From contig WQVC01000003.1 of assembly GCA_009781765.1 (NCBI GenBank), positions 1 to 61,812 of the forward strand: a stretch of DNA of 61,812 nt. Reading direction: 5' to 3'. The position numbers were made by a program, and so were the translations under genes. Of the stretch, positions 41,014 through 51,299 are shown one piece after another. Within the stretch, counting starts at the first letter, position 1; each line of letters opens with the position of its first letter. The notes under the pieces are model-generated. The model had not been told where the DNA came from. It did not search any database and was given only the letters and a program-made list of their open reading frames with translations. The stretch comes from Defluviitaleaceae bacterium (GTDB lineage Bacteria > Bacillota > Clostridia > Lachnospirales > WQUN01).

Positions 41014-44000
41014 CTAATAATCCTCTTCGAACGTTTCCGCAGCTCGCGCAACCGTCGGATAGTACAACTCGTCGTCATCATCATCGTCGCCGTAACCGGG
41101 CGCGTTTTCAACTTCAATCGAGCGATAAACGGGCATTCCCGTGCCGGCGGGAATAAGTTGCCCGATAATTACGTTTTCTTTGAGACCGATTAAGCGGTCT
41201 TCTTTTCCGCGAATGGCGGCCTCTGTGAGAACGCGCGTGGTTTCTTGGAACGACGCGGCGGAAAGGAACGAATCTGTTGCAAGCGACGCCTTGGTTATGC
41301 CCAAAAGTACGCGCGTACCGGTTGCGGGTTCGCCGCCTTTTTCAACGGTTTCCTTGTTGATGTCCTCAAATTCGAGCCAGTCGATGAGCGACCCGGGAAG
41401 TAAATCGGTATCACCGTTTTCTTCAACTTTGATGCGCTTGAGCATCTGGCGCACAATAACTTCGATGTGTTTATCGTTGATGTCTACGCCGTGCAGGTCG
41501 TACACGCGCTGAACCTCTTGCAACATGTAGTCCTGTACGCCGCGCAAACCTTTTATTTTCAAAATATCGTGGGGATAAATGCTGCCCTCGGTAAGCTCGC
41601 TTCCGGCCTCAACAACTTGGCCGTTAAAAACTTTTATGCGCGAACCATAGGGAATAAGATACGCTTTTTCTTCGCCGGATTCGTCGCTCGTGATAATTAC
41701 TTCGCGTTTTTTCTTGCTGTCGGAAACGGCAACGCGACCGGCAAATTCGGCGATAATTGCAAGCCCTTTGGGCTTACGCGCCTCGAAAATTTCTTCAACG
41801 CGAGGCAGCCCCTTTGTGATGTCGTCGCTTGTTGCAACGCCGCCCACTTGGAACGTGCGCATGGTAAGCTGCGTACCGGGTTCGCCGATGGATTGCGCCG
41901 CGATAATTCCGACGGACTCACCGATGCGAACAATGCGACCGCTGGCCATGTTCGCGCCGTAGCATTTCGAGCAAAGCCCGATGCGACTGCGGCATGTTAA
42001 AACCGTGCGCACAAGAACTTCCGTAATGCCGGCGGCTTCAACGGCGTCGGCTTGGTCGGGAGAAATAAGCGCGTCGGCTTCCGCCAAAATTTCGCCGGTT
42101 TCCGGATGCACTACGTTCTCAATCGCCCAACGCCCGCGAATACGGTCAACGAGGGGTTCGATAATTTCTTCGCCGTCAACAAACGCATGAACATACATGC
42201 CCGGTTTTTCCGGTTCGTCTTTGCAGCAATCTTCTTCGCGAATAATAATATCTTGCGAAACGTCAACCATGCGGCGCGTCAAATATCCCGAGTCCGCCGT
42301 ACGCAAGGCCGTATCGGAAAGCCCTTTCCGCGCCGAGTGACCGGAAATGAAATATTCCAAAACGGTAAGACCCTCGCGATAATTCGAACGCACGGGAATT
42401 TCCAGCGTTTTACCTGTGGGGCTTGCCAAAAGTCCGCGCATACCCGCCATTTGCTTCATTTGAATTTTCGAACCTCTCGCGCCGGAATCAAGCATCATGT
42501 AAACGCTGTTATCCTGCGAAAGATTTTCCATCAAATCGTCGGTAACTTTGTCGGCGGCGTCTGCCCAAACCTGCAAAACTTTATCGCGACGTTCGTCGTC
42601 GGTCATAAGCCCGCGGTAGAACATTTTATAAATGCCTTCGACGGAATTATCGGCGTCCTCAAGAATTTTCGCCTTCGTGCCGGGTACCTCCATGTCGGTA
42701 ACGGACACGGAAAGCGCGGATTGCGTTGCAAAACGGAAGCCCAAATCCTTGATATTGTCGAGCGTAACCGAGGTATCAACGCTGCCGTACTTATTGATAC
42801 AACGGTTTACGATGCGCGAAAGCATTTTATTATTAACAAGGCAGTTGACCTCGTAAGAAAATTTATCGACGGCGCGGTCAACAAAACCTAAATCCTGCGG
42901 AATCGCCTGGTTAAAAATCACGCGCCCCGGAGTGGTTTCAACGATTCGCGATTCGCCGGTTTCGGAATCAACGCGGCGCACTTTAATTTTTGCGTGCAAA
43001 TGAGCTTCGCCGTTGCTCCACGCCAAAACGGCCTCTTCGTCGAAGGCGAAAATTTTGCCCTCGCCTTTTCTTCCGTCGCGCGCGAGGGTCAAATAATAAA
43101 TCCCCAAAACCATGTCCTTTGTAGGCACGGTAATCGGCATACCGTCGGAAGGTTTCAATAAATTGTTCGGCGCAAGCAAAAGGAAGCGACATTCCGCCTG
43201 CGCTTCAACCGACAGCGGCACGTGAACCGCCATTTGGTCGCCGTCGAAGTCGGCGTTGTAAGCGGCGCAAACAAGCGGATGTAACATCAACGCGCGTCCT
43301 TCAACAAGCACCGGCTCAAACGCCTGAATCCCGAGCCTGTGAAGGGTCGGTGCGCGGTTAAGCATGATGGGATGTTCTTTAATTACATCTTCGAGTGCGT
43401 CCCAAACTTTCGATTCGAGTTTTTCGACCATGCGTTTCGCAGATTTTATATTATGCGCGTCGCCGTCGGCAACGAGCTTTTTCATAACGAAGGGCTTGAA
43501 CAGCTCGATTGCCATTTCGCGCGGCAATCCGCATTGATAAATTTTCAGCTTCGGCCCGACAACAATTACCGAACGCCCGGAGTAGTCCACGCGCTTGCCG
43601 AGCAGGTTTTGGCGGAAACGCCCCTGCTTTCCGGTAAGCAAATCGGAAAGCGATTTTAATGCGCGGTTGCCCGGCCCGGTAACGGGACGACCGCGACGCC
43701 CGTTGTTAATCAGCGCGTCAACGGCCTCTTGGAGCATACGTTTTTCGTTGCGCACGATGATGTTCGGTGCGCCGAGGTCAAGCAAACGCTTTAAGCGATT
43801 ATTTCTGTTTATTACGCGGCGATACAGGTCGTTCAAATCGGACGTCGCGAAACGACCGCCGTCAAGCTGCACCATCGGGCGCAAGTCCGGCGGAATAACG
43901 GGAATCGCGTCGCAAATCATCCACTCCGGCTTGTTACCGGAAAGGCGAAACGACTCGATTACCTCTAATTTTTTGATATAACGAATCCGCTTTTGCCCGG

Positions 44001-44655
44001 TTGCATCTTTGAGAAGCTCTTTCAGCTCCTCGCTTTCGCCTTCGAGGTCGATTGCAAGCAGAAGCTCTTTGACGGCTTCCGCGCCCATGCCGACGCGAAA
44101 CGTGGGAACACGTTGCGTTCCGACTGTGCGCCATTGCCCGTGTTCTTCAAGGGCGTCGCGATATTCCTTCTCCGTGAGCAACGCTTTTACCTGAAGCGGG
44201 GTGTCGCCGCCGTCGAGAACAACGTACGCGGCAAAATACAGAATTTTTTCAAGCGCGCGGGGCGACATGCCCAAAATAAGCCCCATGCGACTCGGGATTC
44301 CGCGAAAATACCAGATATGCGAAACCGGTGCGGCAAGCTCAATATGCCCCATGCGCTCGCGGCGAACTTTGCTTTTCGTAACTTCAACGCCGCAACGGTC
44401 GCAAACAACGCCTTTATAACGAATGCGTTTATATTTTCCGCAGTGACATTCCCAGTCCTTGTTCGGGCCGAAAATGCGTTCGCAAAACAGCCCGTCGCGT
44501 TCGGGTTTAAGTGTGCGGTAGTTAATTGTTTCGGGTTTTTTTACCTCGCCGCGACTCCATTCGCGGATTTTTTCCGGCGAGGCAAGGCCTATTTTTATTG
44601 AGGAAAACGACATTGCCTGCGACCGTTCCTGCTGTCTTTCCGGCTTGTAATCCAT
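41014..44655 (-). CDS. rpoC: RNA polymerase beta' subunit
   Basis: 1213 residues. The N-terminal zinc site ([20 protein letters not shown]), the bridge to active-site aspartates [16 protein letters not shown], the trigger-loop region [10 protein letters not shown] and the second zinc site [16 protein letters not shown] are all present. It ends in a short acidic tail ([20 protein letters not shown]). The ATG follows the rpoB stop by one base, with GGAGGG inside the end of rpoB, so translation is coupled. No ribosomal genes follow downstream. Confidence 0.97.
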   Translation of the reverse strand: MDYKPERQQERSQAMSFSSIKIGLASPEKIREWSRGEVKKPETINYRTLKPERDGLFCERIFGPNKDWECHCGKYKRIRYKGVVCDRCGVEVTKSKVRRERMGHIELAAPVSHIWYFRGIPSRMGLILGMSPRALEKILYFAAYVVLDGGDTPLQVKALLTEKEYRDALEEHGQWRTVGTQRVPTFRVGMGAEAVKELLLAIDLEGESEELKELLKDATGQKRIRYIKKLEVIESFRLSGNKPEWMICDAIPVIPPDLRPMVQLDGGRFATSDLNDLYRRVINRNNRLKRLLDLGAPNIIVRNEKRMLQEAVDALINNGRRGRPVTGPGNRALKSLSDLLTGKQGRFRQNLLGKRVDYSGRSVIVVGPKLKIYQCGLPREMAIELFKPFVMKKLVADGDAHNIKSAKRMVEKLESKVWDALEDVIKEHPIMLNRAPTLHRLGIQAFEPVLVEGRALMLHPLVCAAYNADFDGDQMAVHVPLSVEAQAECRFLLLAPNNLLKPSDGMPITVPTKDMVLGIYYLTLARDGRKGEGKIFAFDEEAVLAWSNGEAHLHAKIKVRRVDSETGESRIVETTPGRVIFNQAIPQDLGFVDRAVDKFSYEVNCLVNNKMLSRIVNRCINKYGSVDTSVTLDNIKDLGFRFATQSALSVSVTDMEVPGTKAKILEDADNSVEGIYKMFYRGLMTDDERRDKVLQVWADAADKVTDDLMENLSQDNSVYMMLDSGARGSKIQMKQMAGMRGLLASPTGKTLEIPVRSNYREGLTVLEYFISGHSARKGLSDTALRTADSGYLTRRMVDVSQDIIIREEDCCKDEPEKPGMYVHAFVDGEEIIEPLVDRIRGRWAIENVVHPETGEILAEADALISPDQADAVEAAGITEVLVRTVLTCRSRIGLCSKCYGANMASGRIVRIGESVGIIAAQSIGEPGTQLTMRTFQVGGVATSDDITKGLPRVEEIFEARKPKGLAIIAEFAGRVAVSDSKKKREVIITSDESGEEKAYLIPYGSRIKVFNGQVVEAGSELTEGSIYPHDILKIKGLRGVQDYMLQEVQRVYDLHGVDINDKHIEVIVRQMLKRIKVEENGDTDLLPGSLIDWLEFEDINKETVEKGGEPATGTRVLLGITKASLATDSFLSAASFQETTRVLTEAAIRGKEDRLIGLKENVIIGQLIPAGTGMPVYRSIEVENAPGYGDDDDDDELYYPTVARAAETFEEDY

Positions 44656-44656
44656 A

Positions 44657-47600
44657 TCAGTTACCCTCCGCTTCTAAAATTTCAAACTCGTCGTCGGGTA
44701 TTTCGGCATCAAAGTCGTCGCCGAGCAAATCTTCTTCGAGGTCGAAAACCGCATCCTCTTCGATAAGCTCGTCGTGAAGTTCGTCGGATAATTCATCGGG
44801 AAGCGCGGCGGTATCCTCGGAAGTTTCGGCGATTTTTGATGCATCTTCGGTGATGTCAACCTCAAGCATCGGTTCGCCCTCCGGCTCATCTTCGACGTCG
44901 CTGTCAGGCGGCAAATCCTCGGCTTCTTCACGGGCGGACTTTACGGAACGCCGGATAAAGCCGTGGTCTTTGTCGGATTCAAGCCCTTCCATGTTTACAT
45001 CAACGTTAAGCTCTTCGCCGTCCTCCACGGATTCCTTAATCACAACCTCCGTGTCGTCCTCCATGAGAACTTTCACATCAAGGCACAACGCTTGCAGCTC
45101 TTTGAGCAAAACTTTAAACGATTCCGGCACGCCCGGCTCAGGAATATTTTCGCCCTTAACAATCGCTTCGTAAGTTTTTACGCGCCCGACGATATCGTCG
45201 GATTTAACCGTGAGAATTTCTTGCAGAGTGTAGCTTGCGCCGTACGCTTCCAACGCCCAAACTTCCATCTCGCCGAAGCGTTGCCCGCCGAACTGCGCTT
45301 TTCCGCCTAACGGCTGTTGCGTAACGAGGGAGTACGGCCCGGTTGAACGCGCATGAATTTTATCGTCAACAAGATGGTGCAGTTTCAAATAATGCATGAA
45401 CCCGACGGTGATGGGGTTATCAAATTCCTCGCCGCTTCGACCGTCGCGCACAGTGAGTTTTCCGTCGCGCGAAATCGGAACGCCGAACCACTCGTCGCGA
45501 TTTTCCATATTTTTTTCCAAATCCGCAAAGATTTCCGCATCAAGAATGTCGCGCCATTTTTGCGCAAATTCGTCCCAGTTCATATTTACATAATCGTTTG
45601 CGAGGTCGAGGGTATCCATGATGTCGATTTCGTTCGCGCCGTCGAAAACCGGCGTCGCCGCTTTCCAACCGAGACACTTTGCCGCAAGCCCTAAGTGAAC
45701 CTCCAAGACCTGCCCGATGTTCATGCGCGACGGTACGCCGAGGGGATTTAACACGATGTCGAGCGGGCGTCCGTTGGGAAGGAACGGCATGTCTTCCACG
45801 GGAAGCACTTTTGCGATAACGCCCTTGTTGCCGTGACGCCCCGCCATTTTGTCGCCGACGGAAATTTTGCGTTTTTGCGCGATGTACACGCGCACGAGTT
45901 GGTTCACGCCGGGAGGAAGCTCGTCGCGCTTCGCGCCGGGCGCAAGGTCGCTGCGGTTGTCGCGGGTGAAAACTTTAACGTCAACAACGATTCCGCTTTC
46001 GCCGTGGGGTACACGAAGGGAAGTGTCGCGAACTTCGCGAGCTTTTTCGCCGAAAATTGCGCGAAGAAGACGCTCTTCGGCGGTAAGTTCCGTTTCGCCT
46101 TTGGGCGTAACTTTGCCCACTAAAATATCATTCGGCCCGACTTCCGCACCGATGCGAATTATTCCGTCTTCGTCCAAATCTTTCATTGCGTCGTCACCGA
46201 CGTTGGGGATGTCGCGGGTGATTTCCTCCGGCCCGAGCTTTGTATCGCGGGCTTCGGCTTCGTATTCTTCGATGTGAATCGACGTGTAAATATCATCGCG
46301 AACGAGATTTTCGCTGAGCAAAATCGCGTCCTCGTAGTTGTAGCCTTCCCACGCCATGAACCCGATGAGCGGATTTTTTCCCAAGGCGAGTTCGCCCATA
46401 TCGGTGGAAGGACCGTCGGCGATTACCTGCCCCGCTTCGATGCGTTGCCCTTTCGACACGATGGGTCGATGATTTATGCACGTTCCCTGATTGGAACGCA
46501 TGAATTTCGTCATTTTGTGACGCACAAGCGCGCCGTTGTCGTCGCGAATATGCACGTAACTTGCCGTGACTTCTTCAACAACGCCGGCAACCCCGGACGT
46601 TACAACCACGCCGGAATCTTTAGCGACTTTGTATTCCATGCCGGTTCCGACAACGGGCGATTCCGTAACCATAAGCGGCACGGCTTGGCGTTGCATGTTC
46701 GAACCCATCAGCGCGCGCGAAACGTCGTCGTTTTCGAGGAAGGGAATTAACGCCGTTGCAACGGATACAATTTGCTTGGGCGATACGTCCATAAGGTCGA
46801 TTTTCGACGGGTCGAACTCCTGAATTTCATCGCGGTGACGCCCGGCTATACGACGATTTATAAAAAGTCCGTCGTCGGAAAGCGGCTCGTTTGCTTGCGC
46901 GATAATATAATTTTCTTCTTCGTCGGCAGTAACGTAAATAAAATTATTCGTAACAACCGGCGGCAATCCGTCGCGCTTTTCAACAAAACGATACGGAGCT
47001 TCGATAAATCCGTACTCGTTGATTCGCGCGTAGGTTGCGAGGGAGTTTATCAGTCCGATGTTCGGACCTTCGGGGGTTTCGATGGGACACATGCGCCCGT
47101 AGTGCGAGCTGTGAACGTCACGAACTTCGAAGCCGGCGCGGTCGCGGGAAAGTCCGCCGGGGCCGAGCGCGGACAAACGACGTTTGTGCGAAAGCTCGTC
47201 CAACGGATTTGTTTGCCCCATGAATTGCGACAACTGCGACGAGCCGAAAAATTCTTTTATCGCCGCCGTTACGGGGCGAATATTTATAAGAGCTTGGGGC
47301 GTTACGATGTCCATATCCTGTACGGTCATGCGCTCTTTTACAACGCGCTCCATGCGGGTTAAGCCGATGCGGAACTGGTTCTGCAAAAGCTCGCCGACGG
47401 CACGAATGCGACGATTTCCCAAATGGTCGATGTCGTCCTTGTGACCGATGCCGAATTCCACGCCGATTGCATATGAAATTGCCGCCATAATATCGTCGAT
47501 GGTAACGGTTTTCGGCAAAATTTTTGCCATGTCGCGGCGAATAAGACGGTCGATTTCGTCTTTATCGTCGGCTTTTAAAATTTCAATAAGCGCGGGATAA

Positions 47601-48706
47601 TGAACCTTTTCGACTATGCCGAAATCCTTTGCCGACAGCCCGTAGGGCGCGATAAAATCGTCGATTTCAACAGCCATATTCGAAAGCGCACGCAAGTGGC
47701 GACCTTCGTCCGCAATAACATCCACGTGGGGGCAACCCGCGTTTTGAATCGCATCGGCAAGTTCGGCGGTAAGCTCAATGCCCGCTTCGGCAAGCACTTC
47801 GCCGTCGGGCGAAATAACGTTTTCCGCCAACACAAATCCGCGCACCCGCGATTTCAGCGACAGCTTCTTGTTAAATTTATAGCGTCCGACTTTTGCGAGG
47901 TCGTATCTTTTCGGGTCGAAAAACATATTATAAAGAAGCGAGTGCGCACCTTCAACCGTAGGCGGCTCGCCGGGGCGCAGGCGTTTATACGCCTCAACAA
48001 GCCCTTCTTCGTATGTTTTGGCGACGTCTTTTTCGATAGTTTGCATAATTTTCGGGTCTTCGCCGAACTTTTCCAAAATTTCTTCGTCCGTACCGATACC
48101 CAACGAGCGCATTAAAACAGTAACCGGCACTTTACGGGTGCGGTCGATGCGGACGTAGAACACGTCGTTTGAGTCGGTATCAAATTCGAGCCACGCGCCG
48201 CGGTTGGGAATAATGCTTCCGCTGACGAGGATTTTACCGACCTTGTCATGTTCGATGCCGTAGTAAATTCCCGGCGAACGCATAAGCTGACTTACAATTA
48301 CGCGCTCGGCGCCGTTTATGATAAACGTGCCGTTCGGCGTCATAAGCGGAAAGTCGCCCATGAAAATTTCCTGCTCTTTGATTTCATCGACTTCTTTATT
48401 ATGAAGCCGGCATTTTACACGCAAAGGAGCGGCATACGTAGCATCCCGCTCTTTGCACTCTTCAATTGTGTATTTCGGCTTGCCTTCGAGCGATAAGTCG
48501 ATGAGGTCAAGCACGAGGTTGCCGCTGTAATCGGTAATCGGAGATATATCACGAAACACCTCCCGAAGCCCGGCTTCTACAAACCAGTTGTAGCTTTCCT
48601 TTTGAACCTCGATGAGGTTCGGAATTTCAAGAACTTCGGAAATACGCGAATACGTGGACCTTTTCGGCCCCAGCCCCCGCGTGGGACGAATCCTGTTTTT
48701 CTCCAC
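44657..48706 (-). CDS. rpoB: RNA polymerase beta subunit
   Basis: 1349 residues. The core matches RpoB throughout, e.g. [20 protein letters not shown], the rifampicin region [20 protein letters not shown], and [17 protein letters not shown]. Residue 497 (codon GGG at 47216-47218) is glycine where nearly all bacteria have aspartate (Escherichia coli Asp516), a position tied to rifampicin resistance. The last 110 residues or so form an acidic tail. The start is set at GTG 48706 ([11 protein letters not shown]), which matches the family N-terminus and has AAAGGGG eight bases upstream; the ATG at 48727 lacks a ribosome-binding site. rplJ/rplL do not precede it. Confidence 0.96.
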   Translation of the reverse strand: MEKNRIRPTRGLGPKRSTYSRISEVLEIPNLIEVQKESYNWFVEAGLREVFRDISPITDYSGNLVLDLIDLSLEGKPKYTIEECKERDATYAAPLRVKCRLHNKEVDEIKEQEIFMGDFPLMTPNGTFIINGAERVIVSQLMRSPGIYYGIEHDKVGKILVSGSIIPNRGAWLEFDTDSNDVFYVRIDRTRKVPVTVLMRSLGIGTDEEILEKFGEDPKIMQTIEKDVAKTYEEGLVEAYKRLRPGEPPTVEGAHSLLYNMFFDPKRYDLAKVGRYKFNKKLSLKSRVRGFVLAENVISPDGEVLAEAGIELTAELADAIQNAGCPHVDVIADEGRHLRALSNMAVEIDDFIAPYGLSAKDFGIVEKVHYPALIEILKADDKDEIDRLIRRDMAKILPKTVTIDDIMAAISYAIGVEFGIGHKDDIDHLGNRRIRAVGELLQNQFRIGLTRMERVVKERMTVQDMDIVTPQALINIRPVTAAIKEFFGSSQLSQFMGQTNPLDELSHKRRLSALGPGGLSRDRAGFEVRDVHSSHYGRMCPIETPEGPNIGLINSLATYARINEYGFIEAPYRFVEKRDGLPPVVTNNFIYVTADEEENYIIAQANEPLSDDGLFINRRIAGRHRDEIQEFDPSKIDLMDVSPKQIVSVATALIPFLENDDVSRALMGSNMQRQAVPLMVTESPVVGTGMEYKVAKDSGVVVTSGVAGVVEEVTASYVHIRDDNGALVRHKMTKFMRSNQGTCINHRPIVSKGQRIEAGQVIADGPSTDMGELALGKNPLIGFMAWEGYNYEDAILLSENLVRDDIYTSIHIEEYEAEARDTKLGPEEITRDIPNVGDDAMKDLDEDGIIRIGAEVGPNDILVGKVTPKGETELTAEERLLRAIFGEKAREVRDTSLRVPHGESGIVVDVKVFTRDNRSDLAPGAKRDELPPGVNQLVRVYIAQKRKISVGDKMAGRHGNKGVIAKVLPVEDMPFLPNGRPLDIVLNPLGVPSRMNIGQVLEVHLGLAAKCLGWKAATPVFDGANEIDIMDTLDLANDYVNMNWDEFAQKWRDILDAEIFADLEKNMENRDEWFGVPISRDGKLTVRDGRSGEEFDNPITVGFMHYLKLHHLVDDKIHARSTGPYSLVTQQPLGGKAQFGGQRFGEMEVWALEAYGASYTLQEILTVKSDDIVGRVKTYEAIVKGENIPEPGVPESFKVLLKELQALCLDVKVLMEDDTEVVIKESVEDGEELNVDVNMEGLESDKDHGFIRRSVKSAREEAEDLPPDSDVEDEPEGEPMLEVDITEDASKIAETSEDTAALPDELSDELHDELIEEDAVFDLEEDLLGDDFDAEIPDDEFEILEAEGN

Positions 48707-48852
48707 TTTAGCAACCCCTTTTGACATTCTGATTTTGTGTGTGAGAAAAAAATGTTGAATTTTCAAGCAATATGTGTTATATTGTAAATATATTGTAAAC
48801 AAGATGAGCAACGTGGGAGAATATCCCATCATAAAAAAAACATAGAGTTAAA

Positions 48853-48882
48853 AGTTTAACCTCTCGGCACATGCGTTGTCAA
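48853..48882 (-). promoter_or_regulatory. Probable promoter for rpoB-rpoC
   Basis: A perfect TTGACA (48877-48882), 18-base spacer and TAAACT (48853-48858) on the minus strand. The transcript would start about 140 bases before the rpoB start, leaving an AT-rich leader. The CCTCT...AGAGG pair around it can form a hairpin. Confidence 0.5.
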
Positions 48883-48918
48883 GAGGTTTTTTTCATATTT
48901 TTATAAATTATGCAGGTA

Positions 48919-48945
48919 AAAATATCCGGATGAAAGCAGCCGGAT
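48919..48945 (-). terminator. Weak terminator after the lipoprotein array
   Basis: ATCCGG-CTGCTTTCAT-CCGGAT followed by ATTTTT on the minus strand, 20 bases after the last lipoprotein stop. Confidence 0.45.
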
Positions 48946-48963
48946 GAAATTTCCCGTGCCGCG

Positions 48964-49473
48964 CTATCGTACCGGCCAAATTGACAGTTGCCACGCATCA
49001 ACAACGGTAACTCCGTCGAAAGCGTAAACATTGATGTACGGAAAATTTCCGTGTTCCGCTGTGAAGGCTTCAATTGCGAGGTCGAGTTCGATGCGGCATT
49101 CTTCCGTTACGGGATACGCAGGAAACAGACGCCTTGCGTTGTAGTCCCAAAACGGGTTGAAATCCCGTTCGAAAATCCAACCTTCGTTTCCGTATATATG
49201 GCCGACAACAAGGCCTGTCATGCCGTTGACTTCAAGTGCCTTTTGCGTAGAACCCGATGCCAACCCGTCTACCAATTCAAAGTCGGGAGCGGTAATCCGG
49301 AAATGCCGCCACCCGACTTGCAGGTACGGCAAGCGGTTGAAACCGTTCGGGCATTCGATGTAACCCCACACAGGCTCGGGGAAGGGTTCGCACGGACGTT
49401 GTCGCTCGCATCCGGTGAAGGCGACAAGCGTGAGAAGCGAAAAAACAAGCAACGGCAAGATGTACTTTTTCAT
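48964..49473 (-). CDS. Tandem lipoprotein, copy A
   Basis: 169 residues. Signal peptide and lipobox (LLTLVAFTGC, Cys22) give a surface lipoprotein. The mature part begins ERQRPCEPFPEPVWGYIECP and ends YINVYAFDGVTVVDAW, both shared with copies B, C and D upstream. No known family recognised. It has its own promoter and ribosome-binding site (GAGGAG). It is the most diverged copy, with a longer end (QLSIWPVR) and an insertion around residue 70. Confidence 0.78.
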   Translation of the reverse strand: MKKYILPLLVFSLLTLVAFTGCERQRPCEPFPEPVWGYIECPNGFNRLPYLQVGWRHFRITAPDFELVDGLASGSTQKALEVNGMTGLVVGHIYGNEGWIFERDFNPFWDYNARRLFPAYPVTEECRIELDLAIEAFTAEHGNFPYINVYAFDGVTVVDAWQLSIWPVR

Positions 49474-49510
49474 TTTTATACGACTCCTCGCTGTGATATA
49501 TTTTTCTGCG

Positions 49511-49539
49511 ACTATATTTTTTTACCGGGTAATTGTCAA
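49511..49539 (-). promoter_or_regulatory. Promoter of lipoprotein copy A with dyad in the spacer
   Basis: TTGACA (49534-49539), 17-base spacer, TATAGT (49511-49516). The spacer holds the palindrome TTACC-C-GGTAA. The equivalent promoters of copies B and C keep the palindrome with different bases. Confidence 0.8.
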
Positions 49540-49551
49540 ATTATCGCAAAC

Positions 49552-49582
49552 AAAAAAACACCCGCATAAAGCAGGTGCTTTT
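49552..49582 (-). terminator. Terminator of lipoprotein copy B
   Basis: GCACCTGC-TTTAT-GCGGGTGT followed by a T tract on the minus strand, just after the copy B stop. Confidence 0.75.
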
Positions 49583-49587
49583 TATTT

Positions 49588-50079
49588 TTACACAGACACG
49601 GGCATTACCCCAAGGACTGTAACTCCGTCAAAATCATATATATTAACGTATATTACATCGCCGTGTTCCTGTATGAACGCATCTCGCGCTCGTTGCAATT
49701 CCGCACGACACTCATCCGTTACGGGTTGTGTCGGCCATCGACGCCCTGCGTTTAAATCCCAAAAAGGGTTTGCTTGCCGCCAAAAAAACCATCCGTGAAC
49801 GTTGTAATATTCGCCGCCGCTCGCGGCTAACATGCCGTCAACTTCAAGTGCCATGTCAAAAGAACCCGGAAAATGTCCTTCAAACCTCTCGAAATCCGCG
49901 AGTCGAAAATGTCTCGGTCCGACCTGCAAGTATTGAATACGGTTAATTCCGTTCGGGCAGTAAAAATATCCGAGTACGGGTTCGGGGAACGGCTCACAAG
50001 GACGTTGACGCCCGCATCCGGTGAGGGCGACAAGCGTGAGAAGCGAAAAAACAAGCAACGGCAAGATGTACTTTTTCAT
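49588..50079 (-). CDS. Tandem lipoprotein, copy B
   Basis: 163 residues from ATG 50079 (MKKYILPLLV); a longer in-frame reading would begin within the promoter. Lipobox LLTLVALTGC. The mature protein starts GRQRPCEPFPEPVLGYFYCP, contains YLQVGPRHFRLADFERFEGH and ends GDVIYVNIYDFDGVTVLGVM. It is very similar to copy C, which suggests recent duplication. Function unknown. Confidence 0.78.
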   Translation of the reverse strand: MKKYILPLLVFSLLTLVALTGCGRQRPCEPFPEPVLGYFYCPNGINRIQYLQVGPRHFRLADFERFEGHFPGSFDMALEVDGMLAASGGEYYNVHGWFFWRQANPFWDLNAGRRWPTQPVTDECRAELQRARDAFIQEHGDVIYVNIYDFDGVTVLGVMPVSV

Positions 50080-50116
50080 TTCTATACGACTCCTCGCGGT
50101 AATATATTTTTCTGCG

Positions 50117-50145
50117 ACTATATTTTTTTGCCGGGCAATTGTCAA
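50117..50145 (-). promoter_or_regulatory. Promoter of lipoprotein copy B with dyad in the spacer
   Basis: TTGACA (50140-50145), 17-base spacer, TATAGT (50117-50122); spacer palindrome TTGCC-C-GGCAA. Confidence 0.8.
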
Positions 50146-50156
50146 ATCATCTCAAA

Positions 50157-50188
50157 CAAAAAACACCCGCATAAAGCAGGTGCTTTTT
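50157..50188 (-). terminator. Terminator of lipoprotein copy C
   Basis: The same GCACCTGC/GCGGGTGT stem and T tract as after copy B, just after the copy C stop. Confidence 0.75.
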
Positions 50189-50192
50189 ATTT

Positions 50193-50684
50193 TTACACAG
50201 ATACGGGCATTACACCAAGGACTGTAACTCCGTCAAAATCATAAATATTAACGTATATTACATCGCCGTGTTCCTGTATGAACGCATCTCGCGCTCGTTG
50301 CAGTTCAGCGCGACAATCTTCCGTTACGGGCTGCGCTGAGAGCATACTCCTCATATCAAGATACCAAAAGAAAGGGTCTGTTTGCCTCCAAAAAACCCAA
50401 CCTTCGACGCTGTATGCGCCTCCGGAAGCCGCCAACAATCCGTCAACTTCAAAAGCCTTGTAAATCGAACCCAAAAAGTGTTCCTCAAACCTCTCGAAAT
50501 CCGCGAGTCGAAAATGCCTCGGGCCGACTTGCAAGTATTGAACACGGTTAATTCCGTTCGGGCAGTAAAAATATCCGATTACAGGCTCGGGGAAGGGTTC
50601 GCACGGACGCTGACGACCGCATCCGGTGAAGGTGACAAGCGTGAGAAGCAAAAAAACAAGCAACGGCAAAATATATTTTTTCAT
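50193..50684 (-). CDS. Tandem lipoprotein, copy C
   Basis: 163 residues from ATG 50684. Lipobox LLTLVTFTGC. The mature part starts GRQRPCEPFPEPVIGYFYCP and ends GDVIYVNIYDFDGVTVLGVM, nearly the same as copy B; the middle differs (AYSVEGWVFWRQTDPFFWYL), so divergence is concentrated in the centre. Own promoter, ribosome-binding site and terminator. Function unknown. Confidence 0.78.
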   Translation of the reverse strand: MKKYILPLLVFLLLTLVTFTGCGRQRPCEPFPEPVIGYFYCPNGINRVQYLQVGPRHFRLADFERFEEHFLGSIYKAFEVDGLLAASGGAYSVEGWVFWRQTDPFFWYLDMRSMLSAQPVTEDCRAELQRARDAFIQEHGDVIYVNIYDFDGVTVLGVMPVSV

Positions 50685-50721
50685 TTTTATACGACTCCTC
50701 GCTGTAATATATTTTTTCGCG

Positions 50722-50750
50722 ACTATATTTTTTTGTCGGACAATTGTCAA
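50722..50750 (-). promoter_or_regulatory. Promoter of lipoprotein copy C with dyad in the spacer
   Basis: TTGACA (50745-50750), 17-base spacer, TATAGT (50722-50727); spacer palindrome TTGTC-C-GACAA. Confidence 0.8.
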
Positions 50751-50762
50751 ATTATCGCAAAC

Positions 50763-50794
50763 AAAAAAACACCCGCATAAAGCAGGTGTTTTTA
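50763..50794 (-). terminator. Terminator of lipoprotein copy D
   Basis: ACACCTGC-TTTAT-GCGGGTGT with a T tract, about 30 bases after the copy D stop. Confidence 0.7.
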
Positions 50795-50822
50795 TTTTTT
50801 TCGCAGAGCGTGAAAATACCTT

Positions 50823-51299
50823 TCATATGAATCGACGCCACGTATCAATAACTGTAACTCCGTCGAAATCATAAACGTTGATGTAAGACACATTTCCGTA
50901 CGCCGCTATAAACGCCTCCCGCGCCCGTTGTAGCTCGACAATGCATTCCTCCGTCGGGGTTTCCGTCGCAAATGTCCAATTTGCATAAAAATACCGAAGA
51001 GGCTCGAACTCCCTCCAAAAAACCCAACCGTCGTTTCCGTATATATGACCGGTAACGGCTATCATGCCGTTGCCTTCAATTGCCATATCAACAGAACCCG
51101 AAAATATTTCGTCAAAACCGGGATAGGAAAGATGAAAATGCCTCCAACCGACTTGTAAATACGGCCAACGATTAACACCAAGCGGGCAGTATACATAGCC
51201 GCGCACCGGCTCGGGGAATGGTTCGCACGGACGTTGTCGCCCGCATCCGGTGAGGATTAAAGCCGCAAAGACGAGCAAAGGCAAGATGTATTTTTTCAT
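50823..51299 (-). CDS. Tandem lipoprotein, copy D
   Basis: 158 residues. Lipobox VFAALILTGC. The mature part begins GRQRPCEPFPEPVRGYVYCP and ends VSYINVYDFDGVTVIDTWRR. The start overlaps the stop of the upstream secreted-protein gene by one base (TAATG), so unlike copies A to C it has no promoter of its own and is coupled to that gene. Confidence 0.78.
   Translation of the reverse strand: MKKYILPLLVFAALILTGCGRQRPCEPFPEPVRGYVYCPLGVNRWPYLQVGWRHFHLSYPGFDEIFSGSVDMAIEGNGMIAVTGHIYGNDGWVFWREFEPLRYFYANWTFATETPTEECIVELQRAREAFIAAYGNVSYINVYDFDGVTVIDTWRRFI

Noticed and set aside
48727..48832. Longer N-terminus for RpoB
   Set aside because: The extra residues ([16 protein letters not shown]...) do not match the beta subunit and would cover the promoter leader.
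48841..48900. CCTCT...AGAGG followed by T run as a plus-strand terminator
   Set aside because: No plus-strand gene ends here; the same bases give a TTGACA promoter on the minus strand before rpoB.
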